Assembly (NCBI GenBank): GCA_017478855.1
Contig: JAFVCX010000010.1
Location: forward strand, 1-34,748
Reading direction: 5' to 3'
DNA: 34,748 nt
From: Muribaculaceae bacterium
GTDB lineage: Bacteria; Bacteroidota; Bacteroidia; Bacteroidales; Muribaculaceae
Below the pieces are notes generated by a model, which searched no databases, had not been told where the DNA came from, and was given only the letters and a program-made list of their open reading frames with translations. Within the stretch, counting starts at the first letter, position 1. Each line of letters opens with the position of its first letter. Positions 24,552 through 33,600 of this stretch are shown one piece after another. The translations under genes and the position numbers were made by a program.

Positions 24552-25624
24552 GACGTTTGCGTATTTATTTCAATTCTTGAAAAATATTCATCTTCCCTCA
24601 CACCGCGTTCCCACACATAATGGTCGGGATACATCAGCTCCAGCCGTTTGCTCACCTGCTCCAGTCCTATGCCCGACCCGCTCTTGTCGTTGGCGCGCTT
24701 GGGAAAATTGCTGTTCACTATCTCGCACACCACTTTTGCGCCTTCGCGCTTGAGCAAAATGGCAATTCTTCCCTTTCCCTGCGGCGAAATGCCGTGCTTA
24801 AAGGCGTTTTCGAGCAAGGAAATGAAGATGAGCGGCGCAATGGGCGTGTCGTCGTCATCGGTGATGGCGATATCGGCCTCCACGCTCACTTGGTCGGTCA
24901 GGCGTATGCGCATCAGCTCTATATAGTTGCGCATAAAGTCGGCCTCTTTGCGCAAGGGCACATATTCCTGCCGGTTTTCATAGAGCACATGGCGCAGCAG
25001 CTTGCTCAACTCGGCCACGGCCCATTGAGCCTTCTCTTTATCAAACGAAATTAAGGCGTAGATATTGTTCAACGTGTTGAGCAAGAAATGCGGATTCACC
25101 TGATTCCGCAGGTTGCTCAGCTCGGCCTCAGTGCGACTTTGTTCGGCCTCTTTGCGTGCCCGCTCCATGTGTTGCCAGCGCTGTCCCATGCGCACGGCAA
25201 GGCTCAGCGCGGCCACCAAGATGAGAGAAATCACGTTGTAGTAATACATGGGCGTGCGTGGAGGCTTGGGGCCTCTGGGCGGTTTTTTGAAGTCATTCAT
25301 GGGCCACAGGTCGTTCACAAGGTGCCACCAGCCCATGATGATGCCCAAAGCCAATGCCACAAAGGCGACATTTAGGAGCCAAAAAACCTCTTTGCGGCCA
25401 CGAAAATAAAACTTCGGAATCAGCCACAGGTAATTCACATAGAACAGCACCATATAGCCCAGTGGGCTGCCCAGCGAGCGCACCCAGTGGCGCAACGTGA
25501 CGGCCCATGTGGAATTCTGCCCATAGAAAAGCAGCGGAAAAAACAACACGATGCTCCAGCACAGCACGTGGATGATGAGCGCGCGCTTGAACGACATTCC
25601 TTTCAGTTCATTCATCGAATCCAT
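24548..25624 (-). CDS. LytS-type sensor histidine kinase
   Basis: The 358-residue product has four hydrophobic helices (about 13-33, 52-70, 80-100, 128-146), with no large external sensor domain. A short coiled coil and the His_kinase domain follow. The phosphorylated His179 is in NQVNPHFLLNTLNN, the N box is LLENAFKHGIS (Asn273) and the G box is GSGIGLEQV. This is the typical Bacteroidetes partner of a LytTR regulator. With no periplasmic sensor, it may sense membrane state or interact with the adjacent ABC transporter. Such kinase-transporter pairing is known for antimicrobial-peptide systems in Firmicutes but only inferred here. It starts 18 nt after the permease stop. Confidence 0.94.
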   Translation of the reverse strand: MDSMNELKGMSFKRALIIHVLCWSIVLFFPLLFYGQNSTWAVTLRHWVRSLGSPLGYMVLFYVNYLWLIPKFYFRGRKEVFWLLNVAFVALALGIIMGWWHLVNDLWPMNDFKKPPRGPKPPRTPMYYYNVISLILVAALSLAVRMGQRWQHMERARKEAEQSRTEAELSNLRNQVNPHFLLNTLNNIYALISFDKEKAQWAVAELSKLLRHVLYENRQEYVPLRKEADFMRNYIELMRIRLTDQVSVEADIAITDDDDTPIAPLIFISLLENAFKHGISPQGKGRIAILLKREGAKVVCEIVNSNFPKRANDKSGSGIGLEQVSKRLELMYPDHYVWERGVREDEYFSRIEINTQTS

Positions 25625-25642
25625 TGCACAAACTTCTTTTTA

Positions 25643-26872
25643 TCACTCATATCTGATGGCCTCGATGGGGTCGAGATTGGCCGCTTTCTTGGCCGGATAC
25701 CATCCGAAGAACACACCTGTAATCGTACACACAAGGAACGACAATGCCACCGTCCACGCTTGGATGCTGATGGGCCAGCCCGCCAGCGTCTTGACCAGCA
25801 GCGACGCACCCACACCAAACAGCATGCCTATCAAACCGCCTGTGACGCTAATCATGATGGCCTCGATGAGAAATTGGCTCAGGATGTCGATGCCACGCGC
25901 ACCCACACTCATGCGCAAACCAATTTCGCGTGTGCGCTCGGTTACGCTCACATACATGATGTTCATGATGCCTATGCCACCCACCACCAGCGAAATGCCG
26001 GCCACACAAGCCAGCAGCAGAGTGAGCATGCTCATGGTGCTGGTCATCATGCTGCTGATTTCCTCCTGTGAACGAATGGAGAAGTCATCATCGTCAGTAT
26101 CGCGCAAGCGATGGTCGGCTCGCAAGATGGTGGTCACATCGGCAATGGCCAAGTCGGTCATGCCTTCGGTGAGGGCGCTGGCATAGATGCTTTGCAGGTA
26201 GGTCTGCGCGAGAATGCGCTTCATCACCGTTGTGTAGGGCATGAGCACGATGTCGTCTTGATCCATGCCCATACTGTTATAGCCTTTGCTCTTGAGCACA
26301 CCCACAATCTTCATGGGAATCTTGTTGAAACGGATAATTTGCCCCACGGGGTCGGCTCCCGACGGGAACAGATTATCCACAATGGTTTTGCCCACCACAC
26401 ACACTTTGGCACTCGATTTGATGTCGGCTTCCGAGAACATTTCGCCGCTCTCGATTTTCAGCTGACGTATGGTGAGGTAGCCGTCGCTCACACCGGTCAC
26501 ACTTGTCTGATAGTTGTTGTTGCCATAAATGAGCTGGCCGCCACTGCTCACCACGGGGCTTACTGCCGCCAGATATTTGTTCTGGTTCACTATGTTTTCA
26601 TAGTCGGTGAGCGTGAGCGACTGCATGTCGTCGGCACTCATGCGGGCACCGCCCGGGCCACGGTCTTCACCCGGACGAATCATTATCATATTTGAGCCCA
26701 TCTCGGCAATGTTTTGCTTGATTTGCTCTTTGGAGCCCTGCCCGATGGCAAGCATCGTGATGACCGAGGCCACGCCTATGATGATGCCCAGCATTGTGAG
26801 GAAGCTGCGCATCTTATTGTTGGCAATGGCCTTGAGGGCTATTTTGAATAAATTGGTTGCATTCATAATCAA
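25643..26872 (-). CDS. MacB-type ABC transporter permease
   Basis: The 409-residue product is an FtsX/MacB permease. One N-terminal membrane helix (about 18-42, with MRSFLTMLGIIIGVASVITM) comes first, and a large periplasmic MacB_PCD domain (about 45-280) follows. Three C-terminal helices carry the FtsX core, including GGIGIMNIMYVSVTERTREIGLRMSVGA and the ending YPAKKAANLDPIEAIRYE. In E. coli the ATPase is fused to this part, but here it is the separate gene immediately upstream, overlapping by 4 nt. With the MacA-like adaptor and TolC-like channel it should form a tripartite mechanotransmission pump. Possible cargoes are peptides, lipids, siderophores or macrolides, and none is identified. 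Confidence 0.95.
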   Translation of the reverse strand: MIMNATNLFKIALKAIANNKMRSFLTMLGIIIGVASVITMLAIGQGSKEQIKQNIAEMGSNMIMIRPGEDRGPGGARMSADDMQSLTLTDYENIVNQNKYLAAVSPVVSSGGQLIYGNNNYQTSVTGVSDGYLTIRQLKIESGEMFSEADIKSSAKVCVVGKTIVDNLFPSGADPVGQIIRFNKIPMKIVGVLKSKGYNSMGMDQDDIVLMPYTTVMKRILAQTYLQSIYASALTEGMTDLAIADVTTILRADHRLRDTDDDDFSIRSQEEISSMMTSTMSMLTLLLACVAGISLVVGGIGIMNIMYVSVTERTREIGLRMSVGARGIDILSQFLIEAIMISVTGGLIGMLFGVGASLLVKTLAGWPISIQAWTVALSFLVCTITGVFFGWYPAKKAANLDPIEAIRYE

Positions 26873-27618
26873 TCGTCGTCGTTAACGGGAAGCTCCGCCA
26901 GTTTCTTGGCCGCATCGAGCATGTGGGCATTGAGAGAGTCGTCGCGCACTTTACCGTCGCGCAACACGATATTGCGGCTTGAGTATTGCGCAATCTCAGG
27001 ATTGTGGGTCACAAAGATGATGGTGCGACCCTCGTGATGCAGCTCTTGAAAGAGTACCAGAATTTCAAACGAAGTGCGCGTGTCGAGGTTGCCGGTAGCC
27101 TCATCGGCCAAAATCACGGCGGGGTCGTTGACCAGTGCCCGGGCAATGGCCACACGCTGCATTTGGCCACCACTCATTTGGTTGCTCTTGTGGTTCAGAC
27201 GGTCGCCCAAACCCACACGGCGCAGTGCCGTAACGGCACGCTCACGCCGCTCGCCGGCCGAAACGTCGCCGTTATACATCAGCGGCAATTCCACATTTTC
27301 CACAGCTGTGGTTTTAGCCAGCAAATTATAGTTTTGAAACACAAAACCTATCTTGCGGTTGCGCAAAATGGCACGCTGATTCTTGCTCATGGTGCGCACG
27401 GGTGTGCCATCAAGGCGATATTCCCCGCTAGTGGGCGAATCAAGGCAGCCCAGAATGTTGAGCAACGTGGATTTTCCCGAACCGGAGGTACCCATGATGG
27501 TCACAAATTCGCCCTCATGAATGGTGAAGCTCACGCCACGCAGTGCCTTCACCACCTCATCGCCCACGACAAATTCGCGCCTGATGTTATCTAAATCAAT
27601 GATGGGTTTCATCGTCAT
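26869..27618 (-). CDS. MacB-type ABC transporter ATP-binding protein
   Basis: This nucleotide-binding subunit powers the adjacent permease. The 249-residue product has Walker [11 protein letters not shown]-loop VFQNYNLL, signature [15 protein letters not shown], Walker [13 protein letters not shown] and H-loop FVTHNPEIA. It belongs to the LolD/MacB class that serves FtsX-type permeases. It overlaps the adaptor gene upstream and the permease downstream by 4 nt each, so the three subunits are made together. The short C-terminal extension ends in an acidic DDD. Confidence 0.96.
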   Translation of the reverse strand: MTMKPIIDLDNIRREFVVGDEVVKALRGVSFTIHEGEFVTIMGTSGSGKSTLLNILGCLDSPTSGEYRLDGTPVRTMSKNQRAILRNRKIGFVFQNYNLLAKTTAVENVELPLMYNGDVSAGERRERAVTALRRVGLGDRLNHKSNQMSGGQMQRVAIARALVNDPAVILADEATGNLDTRTSFEILVLFQELHHEGRTIIFVTHNPEIAQYSSRNIVLRDGKVRDDSLNAHMLDAAKKLAELPVNDDD

Positions 27619-28808
27619 TGTTTCTTTTTATTATTGCCGCGCGGACCGGGCATGAAGGGCGAGTTGCCGCCACTTTGCTGCGCGCTTTCATCGGCTTGTG
27701 CCGTGCTGTTGCCCACCGTCACATCGGTCACTATCACGTCGCCTTCTTTCACGCCGCTCACGATTTCGGTGTGCACGCCATCGGTCAGGCCCGTCTGCAC
27801 TTTCACTGCGGTGAAGGTGTCGCCTTGCAGCATCCACACTTTGGGATTGCCCTGCACGTCTTTGATTTTATATTTTTTGCCTATCACCTGCGGTTCGGGC
27901 GTGAATCGCAGCGCCTTGCTGGGCACGCTCACCACGCCGTTGCGCTCGAGGGTGAAGATGGTCACATTGGCCGTAAGGCCGGGCTTGAGCTTCAAATCGG
28001 CGTTAGGAGCCGTGATAACCACTTCATAGGTAACCACATTGTTGGTTGTGGTGGCTTTTTGGCGCACCTGTTTCACCGACCCCGAGAACGTGTCGTCGGG
28101 GAAAGCATCCACCGTGAAAGTCACCCGCTGGCCCTCGCTCACGTTGCCTATGTCGGCCTCATCCACATTGGCAATCACCTGCATGTCGCTCAAATCTTTG
28201 GCGATGGTAAACATGGTGGGCGTTGAGAACGAAGATGCCACCGTTTGACCTTCTTCCACCTCCTTGCTGATGACGATGCCGTCGATGGGCGAGTAGATGG
28301 TGGCATAACCCAAATTAGTCTTTGCCTTCGACACCGCCTGCTCGGCCACTTTCACCTGCTCTTGCGCCTTGCGGTAGCTTTGCAGGGCCACGTCATATTC
28401 GCTGGCGCTCACCAGCTGCTTCTGGTTAAGCTCGGCATAGCGGGCATAGTTTTTCTTTTGATATTCAAGCTCGCTCTGGGCACTGCGCAGGTTGGCCTGC
28501 TGCGAGGCCAGCTCGCTGGTGAGGTTGGTGCGGTCGAGCACGGCAATGACCTGCCCTTTCTTGACCTCGCTGTTGAAGTCCACATACAGTTTCTCCACGA
28601 TACCCGACACCTGCGTACCCACATCCACCGTAGTGACTGCCTCAAGTGTGCCGGTTGCCGTCACGCTCGTCGAGATGTCGGCAGTGGCCACCTTAGTCGT
28701 TTCAAACCCTATTTTGGCCTCAGCGTTTCGGCGGCCAAACATCATGATGGCGGCCAAGATGAGTGCGGCAGCTATCACCGCAATGATAATCCATGTTTTC
28801 TTTTTCAT
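27615..28808 (-). CDS. MacA-like periplasmic adaptor (membrane fusion protein)
   Basis: The adaptor joins the inner-membrane ABC permease to the outer-membrane channel. The 397-residue product starts with a membrane anchor (about 6-24). The lipoyl/barrel-sandwich halves follow (about 45-85 and 165-215, with VSGIVEKLYVDFNSEVKKGQVIAVLD and YSPIDGIVISKEVEEGQTV). A helical hairpin (about 90-160) lies between them. A beta-barrel and membrane-proximal domain finish the fold. The C-terminal tail is Gln/Gly/Asn/Lys-rich. It follows the TolC-type gene by 39 nt and overlaps the ATPase gene by 4 nt. Confidence 0.95.
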   Translation of the reverse strand: MKKKTWIIIAVIAAALILAAIMMFGRRNAEAKIGFETTKVATADISTSVTATGTLEAVTTVDVGTQVSGIVEKLYVDFNSEVKKGQVIAVLDRTNLTSELASQQANLRSAQSELEYQKKNYARYAELNQKQLVSASEYDVALQSYRKAQEQVKVAEQAVSKAKTNLGYATIYSPIDGIVISKEVEEGQTVASSFSTPTMFTIAKDLSDMQVIANVDEADIGNVSEGQRVTFTVDAFPDDTFSGSVKQVRQKATTTNNVVTYEVVITAPNADLKLKPGLTANVTIFTLERNGVVSVPSKALRFTPEPQVIGKKYKIKDVQGNPKVWMLQGDTFTAVKVQTGLTDGVHTEIVSGVKEGDVIVTDVTVGNSTAQADESAQQSGGNSPFMPGPRGNNKKKQ

Positions 28809-28847
28809 ATCTTTTGTCTTTTTAATTCAATGGGAAAATTTTCTTTT

Positions 28848-30179
28848 TCAGTCGCGGGCATAAAGATCGAGCAACGAGCGGTTGAGCATGGCCATGTATT
28901 TGGCCTGCAACATTTGCTGCGTGCTGGTGCTCAAGGTGGTCTTATCGGTGAGCAGCTCCAAAATGTTCTTCATTCCCAAGCGGAACTGCTCGCTGGTGAG
29001 GTCATAGCCCGTTTGGGCGGCCTGCACTTTGGTTTGTGCCGCCACATAGCGCTGCTGCGCCGTGCTGGCCTGCAACCAGTAGTCCTCTATGGTTTTCCAG
29101 AGTGCCTTTTGCGTGTCCAGCAAGTCCAAATAAGCCGTTTCTTTCTCTAATCGGGCAGTGGCCACGGCATTTTTGGTCTTGCCGTGGTCCCAAATGGGTA
29201 AACTCAGGCTCACGCCCAGCGAGTTGCTCCATTGGTCTTTAAGCTGAGTGAACATGTTACCGCCACTGCTGTTGTTATAAGTGCTCATGCCGGCATTGGC
29301 GTTGATGGTGGGCTTGCCCGACGCTTGCGCGATTTTCACGTCGATGTCGCTCCGATCCATTGCCAGCTGCTGGGCCTTAACTTCGGGGCGCGAAGCAAGA
29401 GCGGCCTCATAGACGCTCATCTTCGTGGGAAGCGGTGCCAGCACATTGTCCTCGCGCTGGCGGTCGGCCAGCACGAGGGGCGCGTCGCCGTCAAGCTCCA
29501 TGAGTTGCTTGAGCTGCAACTGATACTGCGCCAGCGTGGTTTCGTCGGCCACCTTCTGATATTGGTCTTTGGCCAGCTGCGATTCCATCTGCGCCACATC
29601 GGCCCTATTGAGCAGGCCGGCCTTGAACAAGGCTTGCGAGCGTGCCAGCTGCTGCTCGGCCAGCACGATTTGCTCCGAGTCTTGCTTGACGGTTTCTTGC
29701 GCATAAAGAATCTGCACATACATGCGAATGACATCTTCTTCGAGCGAGAGCGAGCTTTGGTCCACCGTCAGCTCGGCAATCTGCGTGTTGATTTGCTGCA
29801 GCTTGATGTTGTTGCTTATTTGTCCGCCATCATACAGGGGCATCGACGCGCTCACGCCATAATTGCCGCTATAACTATTTTTGTTGCTCGAGGTCATCAC
29901 CTGCGAGCCATTCACCGTCATCGAGTTGGAGAGAAACGGACGGTTGTTGAAACTCTGGCTTGTGCTGAACGACACCGTGGGCAAGCGGTTGCCACGGGCG
30001 TCTTTTTCGCTGATGCGCGCACGCTCCACGCTCACGCGATTGCGGCGCAAACTTATGTTTTCCTGTTTGGCCCATGCGATGCAGTCGTCGAGCGTCCATG
30101 TGGCAGGCAGCGTGTCGGTTTGTGCAGCCGCGCCCCATATCACTGCCGCACAAGCGGCTAAAATCATGATTCTTTTCAT
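28848..30179 (-). CDS. TolC-family outer-membrane efflux channel
   Basis: This outer-membrane factor forms the trimeric exit duct. The 443-residue form starts at the ATG at 30179, directly before the signal peptide MKRIMILAACAAVIWGAAAQ. The reading frame is open back to 30449, but that stretch contains the promoter. Two repeats of the OEP fold are visible: the first around LDDCIAWAKQENISLRRNRVSVERARI and the second around VYEAALASRPEVKAQQLAMDRSDIDVKIAQASGKPTINA. Both have long helical segments between the barrel strands. It is the first gene of the efflux operon and the only one with a clear promoter. Confidence 0.95.
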   Translation of the reverse strand: MKRIMILAACAAVIWGAAAQTDTLPATWTLDDCIAWAKQENISLRRNRVSVERARISEKDARGNRLPTVSFSTSQSFNNRPFLSNSMTVNGSQVMTSSNKNSYSGNYGVSASMPLYDGGQISNNIKLQQINTQIAELTVDQSSLSLEEDVIRMYVQILYAQETVKQDSEQIVLAEQQLARSQALFKAGLLNRADVAQMESQLAKDQYQKVADETTLAQYQLQLKQLMELDGDAPLVLADRQREDNVLAPLPTKMSVYEAALASRPEVKAQQLAMDRSDIDVKIAQASGKPTINANAGMSTYNNSSGGNMFTQLKDQWSNSLGVSLSLPIWDHGKTKNAVATARLEKETAYLDLLDTQKALWKTIEDYWLQASTAQQRYVAAQTKVQAAQTGYDLTSEQFRLGMKNILELLTDKTTLSTSTQQMLQAKYMAMLNRSLLDLYARD

Positions 30180-30202
30180 ATAATAATATAATTGATCGGC
30201 TA

Positions 30203-30234
30203 CAAAATTATGAAATCGGGTGAAAAAGAACAAA
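30203..30234 (-). promoter_or_regulatory. promoter of the tolC-macAB-two-component operon
   Basis: Minus strand: TTTG (plus 30231-30234), a 20-nt spacer, then TAATTTTG (plus 30203-30210). It fits the Bacteroidetes consensus. The leader is about 20 nt and supports the start at 30179. Confidence 0.85.
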
Positions 30235-30235
30235 C

Positions 30236-30272
30236 GCGATAGACCTATGCCCCTTTTCGCATAGAGAATCGC
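30236..30272. promoter_or_regulatory. two-part dyad directly upstream of the tolC promoter
   Basis: An outer stem GCGAT/ATCGC (30236-30240 with 30268-30272) and an inner stem CTATGC/GCATAG (30245-30250 with 30259-30264) share one centre. They are separated by 4-nt and 3-nt spacers, with an 8-nt middle. The dyad begins 1 nt upstream of the -33 box, the classical position for an activator. The LytTR regulator encoded in the same operon is a candidate ligand, by inference. Confidence 0.55.
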
Positions 30273-30338
30273 CTCCTTTTTCCCGACAAATTTTTCTCGG
30301 CCGCAATTTTCCTCTCTTCCACCCTCATTTCTGCCGCT

Positions 30339-30383
30339 GCGGTGGTTTTTGTTATTTGCAGGCGAAATACCAAAAATCACCGC
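30339..30383. repeat. 13-bp inverted repeat in the divergent intergenic region
   Basis: GCGGTGGTTTTTG (30339-30351) and CAAAAATCACCGC (30371-30383) are complementary at 12 of 13 positions. The exception would be a G-U pair in RNA. They are 19 nt apart. There is no gene or U-tract beside it, so its role is open: operator, or stem of an unannotated RNA. Confidence 0.5.
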
Positions 30384-30455
30384 AAAACAGGCTGTTTGCG
30401 CGTTAAAAACAAAGAAAAACAAGCCTTCATAGTAACAATCTCTCAACATAATTGC

Positions 30456-30463
30456 TATCTTTG
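30456..30463 (+). promoter_or_regulatory. -7 element for the GLUG-repeat protein gene
   Basis: TATCTTTG matches TAnnTTTG exactly, but no TTG lies at the -33 distance. It would give a leader of about 200 nt. A weaker match, CATCTTTG at 30591-30598, could be a second promoter with a leader of about 65 nt. Confidence 0.5.
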
Positions 30464-30674
30464 CTATGTTTAACTAATTTCATTGCCTATGTAACATCAC
30501 CGGACCAAAGACGACATGGTAAGAAGCGTCGTTCGGCACACTTGAGTGCCGACACAGCTGGTGGCTCCCGCTTTTTATCGTCAAAAAAAACATCTTTGCA
30601 AAAGAGCCACGCCATCCATTTTTTGACCTTTAACCAATCTAAAGAACTTGCCCGCTTGCGGGTTTTTACTTCCT
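30464..30674 (+). promoter_or_regulatory. structured 5' leader of the GLUG-repeat protein gene
   Basis: Between the promoter-like element and the start codon are four possible stems. They are ACGAC/GTCGT (30511-30515 with 30528-30532), TCGGCAC/GTGCCGA (30533-30539 with 30546-30552), GTGGCTC/GAGCCAC (30561-30567 with 30604-30610) and CCCGC/GCGGG (30651-30655 with 30658-30662). The last is followed at once by TTTTT and lies only 12 nt before the ATG. It could act as an attenuator or mask the ribosome site. The loop of the last stem as drawn is 2 nt, so 4 bp with CTTG is more realistic. I recognise no known riboswitch. Confidence 0.45.
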
Positions 30675-33600
30675 ATGAATCGAAAAACTTTTTTTATCTT
30701 GCTGCTGGCAATGACGCTTTGTCAGACAGCCTTTGCTGCTGGCAATAATGTCACAGGCAGGTACGTCGCATCCTACCTTGACTCCTACAAAGCCACGCGC
30801 TCCACTTGGGTCACCATCGCGCCCGACACGCTGGAGAACTCCGACTCGCTGCTCATCTATAACCTCACGGGTTATGAGCGCTGCATTGTCAAGGCCATGT
30901 ATGATGCCGAGAAAAACCTGCTCACCATCCCGGTGGGCCAATCGTTCGTCCACTTGCAGGACAACAAAACCTACCAAGTGTGCCCCATCAAATCTGAAAC
31001 ATGGAGCGACTACGACCTCGAAGCTCCCGTCACCTTCACCGTGACCGATGACAGCGCGCTCATTCTTAACCACGGCGGCATCGCCAAGGTCAACAGCGAA
31101 AATTCCAACATGTCGCCCGTGCTTCACTTCGACCTCTACAAACCCCACACCAAGATGGTGACACCCATCGCTAAGGGAGCGAAAGACCTGTCGTCGGACA
31201 GCACCTCGATCGTCGACGTGCGCGTGCTGCAAACCAGCGACTCGACGCTGCGCATCGTGGGTGTGGACAACGCTTATTGCTATATAGACCTCGATTATGA
31301 CAGCGAGGGCAACTTCACCATTCGCCACCAGAATGCGCAATACATGATGAGCATGTATCCCGAAGTGTACGCAGCCAAAGCTCACCTTGACTACGAAACC
31401 AACACCTACACGCTGGGCAACATTGATGACCCCAACGATTTGGCCACTGGCAAGCTGACTCCCCGCCTCATCACCATTGAGCCGTGGAGCTTCGTGCGCC
31501 GCCAGAAAATCGGTTCCATCAACCGTCAAATGATTGCCAACAGCTACAAGCTGGGTTCTACCATCGAGGTGCCTTTCAACATCGCTCTGCCCGTACGTGC
31601 CCCGCACGAGCCCGACCTGACTTTGAGTGGCGGTAGCGGCACGGCCGAAGACCCTTACAAGATTTCGAACTTGGCCGACTTCAAAGAGCTGGCACAAGCC
31701 TGCAACCTCGACCCCGTGGAGCAATTCAGCGAAACCGACTCGTTGCTCGTGGGCCACTATCGCAACAAATATTTTGTGTTGACCAACGACATCGACATGA
31801 CCGACACCGTGACCTTCAAACCCATTGCCGCCAATGGCACCAACACCGCCTATTCGTTTGGTGGCAACCTGAATGGCAACGGCTACAAGATCAGCAACCT
31901 CAAAGTGGAGCAAACCACCAACTATGCCGGCCTCTTCGGTCGCTTGGACACGGCCACCGTGACCAATATCGTTCTCGATAACTCCTGCTCCGTCAGCGGT
32001 GCTCAGCAAGTGGGCGGCATTGCCGGCTATGCGCGCATCTCTACCGTGACCGGCATCACTTCGAGCGCTGCCATCATCTCCAGCACCGGCGTGGTGGGCA
32101 GCATTCTGGGCGCAGTGCAAAACTGCGTCATCGACGACTGCCACATGCTCAAGGATGGCTCCGTGACCAGCGCGCGCCATGCCGCAGGTGGCATCTCGGG
32201 CTACGTCAACACCTATGGCACCGTGATCTCTAACTGCACCGTTGCCGGCACCATCGCAGCCAATGGCACCAATGGCGCAGGCGGCATCTCGGGCTACATG
32301 TATGGCCGCGACGGCAATCCGCAAAACAAAATCGTGGACTGCCGCGTGCTGAGCGGAGCCTCCATCACCGGTACGACGGGCTCCACGGGCGGCATCTTGG
32401 GTTATGCCCTCGGAACCAGAAGCTCCTCAAGCGCTCCCGCCATGCGCAACACCATCTGCATCGAGCGTTGCGTGACCGAAGCCGGCGTGACCGTTTCAGC
32501 CCCCAGTATGCAAGTGGGCGGCATCGTGGGCTCGATGGCCTATAGCCGCGTGGAAGACTGCGTTTCGTCGGCCAAAGTTTCAGGCACCTTGTCGGCAGGC
32601 GGCATTGTGGGTAACGGCGAGCAGACCGATGTGGTGCGCTGCGTCACCACAGCCGAGGCCGAGATTGAGGCTACCGTCGGCACCACCGGCGGCGCAGGCG
32701 GCATTATGGGCGCCACCAAGAGCTATGTGGACATTGACAGCTGCTACTCGGCCGCAACCGTGAAGTCGGCCAACATGTATGCCGGCGGCATCGTGGGCAA
32801 CATCGGTCTGTCGTATGTCAACATCAAGAACTGCAACAGCACAGGCCGCGTGGAGGGTCTGAATCAAGTGGGTGGCATCACCGGCAAGATGAGCAACTCT
32901 TCTGTGATTGAAAACTGCTACAGCACCTGCGACGTGGAGGCCACCGGAACAGCCGACGCACAGGCAGGTGGCATCGCAGGCCGCCTGATGAGCAACTGCG
33001 AAGTGCGCAACTCGTTCTTTGCCGGAACGGTGAAGAGCAATGGCCTGTATTGCGGTGGCATCGCCGCCAAACTCGAGGGCTATTATAGCGCCAACACCGG
33101 CAAGTACACGCAGGGCTGCTTGGTCTACAACAGCTACAATGTGGGTTCTGTGTCGGGTGCAGGCTACGTGGGCGGCGTGGTTGGCCATGCCAGCTATTCG
33201 AGCAAGGTGTTCAACACCTATAACCAAGCTCCCGTCACTGTGATTGACTATGCCGGCGAGGCCCAGCTTCCCGCCGACGTGCAGGGTGCCAACGTGATTG
33301 CCTATGTCGACACCACCGTCACTCTTGCCGACAACTATCACCTCGCCTCATTGCCCGCTTTGAGCGGCGACACCCTCTCTACAGCCATCAGCAGCGAACA
33401 GCTCGCATCGGCCGACATCATCGAGAGCTTGGGCATCGACTACATCCATGCCGAGGCTTCGTTCCCGCTGCTCAAGAGCTTCAGCGATCTGCCGCTGGCA
33501 CAATATCATGCAGCATTCTTCTTGCCCGAGCCTAAGGAGGGCCAAGAGGTCACCTTCACCGAGCAAGGCACCCATGAGTTTACCACCAACGCGACGCTGG

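Noticed and set aside
30452-30748. 98-codon plus-strand frame in the GLUG leader region
   Set aside because: It starts at the promoter-like element, crosses the hairpins and ends inside the signal-peptide region of the real gene out of frame. Its composition is not protein-like.
30666-32324. Minus-strand open frame of 552 codons opposite the GLUG-repeat gene
   Set aside because: Its repetitive Ala/His/Val/Gly composition mirrors the GLUG codons. It has no signal peptide or motif, and the plus-strand protein is clearly real.
31990-33240. Possible CRISPR or DNA tandem array
   Set aside because: The periodicity is at protein level only (GLUG units). Repeats vary in length and sequence, and there are no constant repeats with unique spacers.
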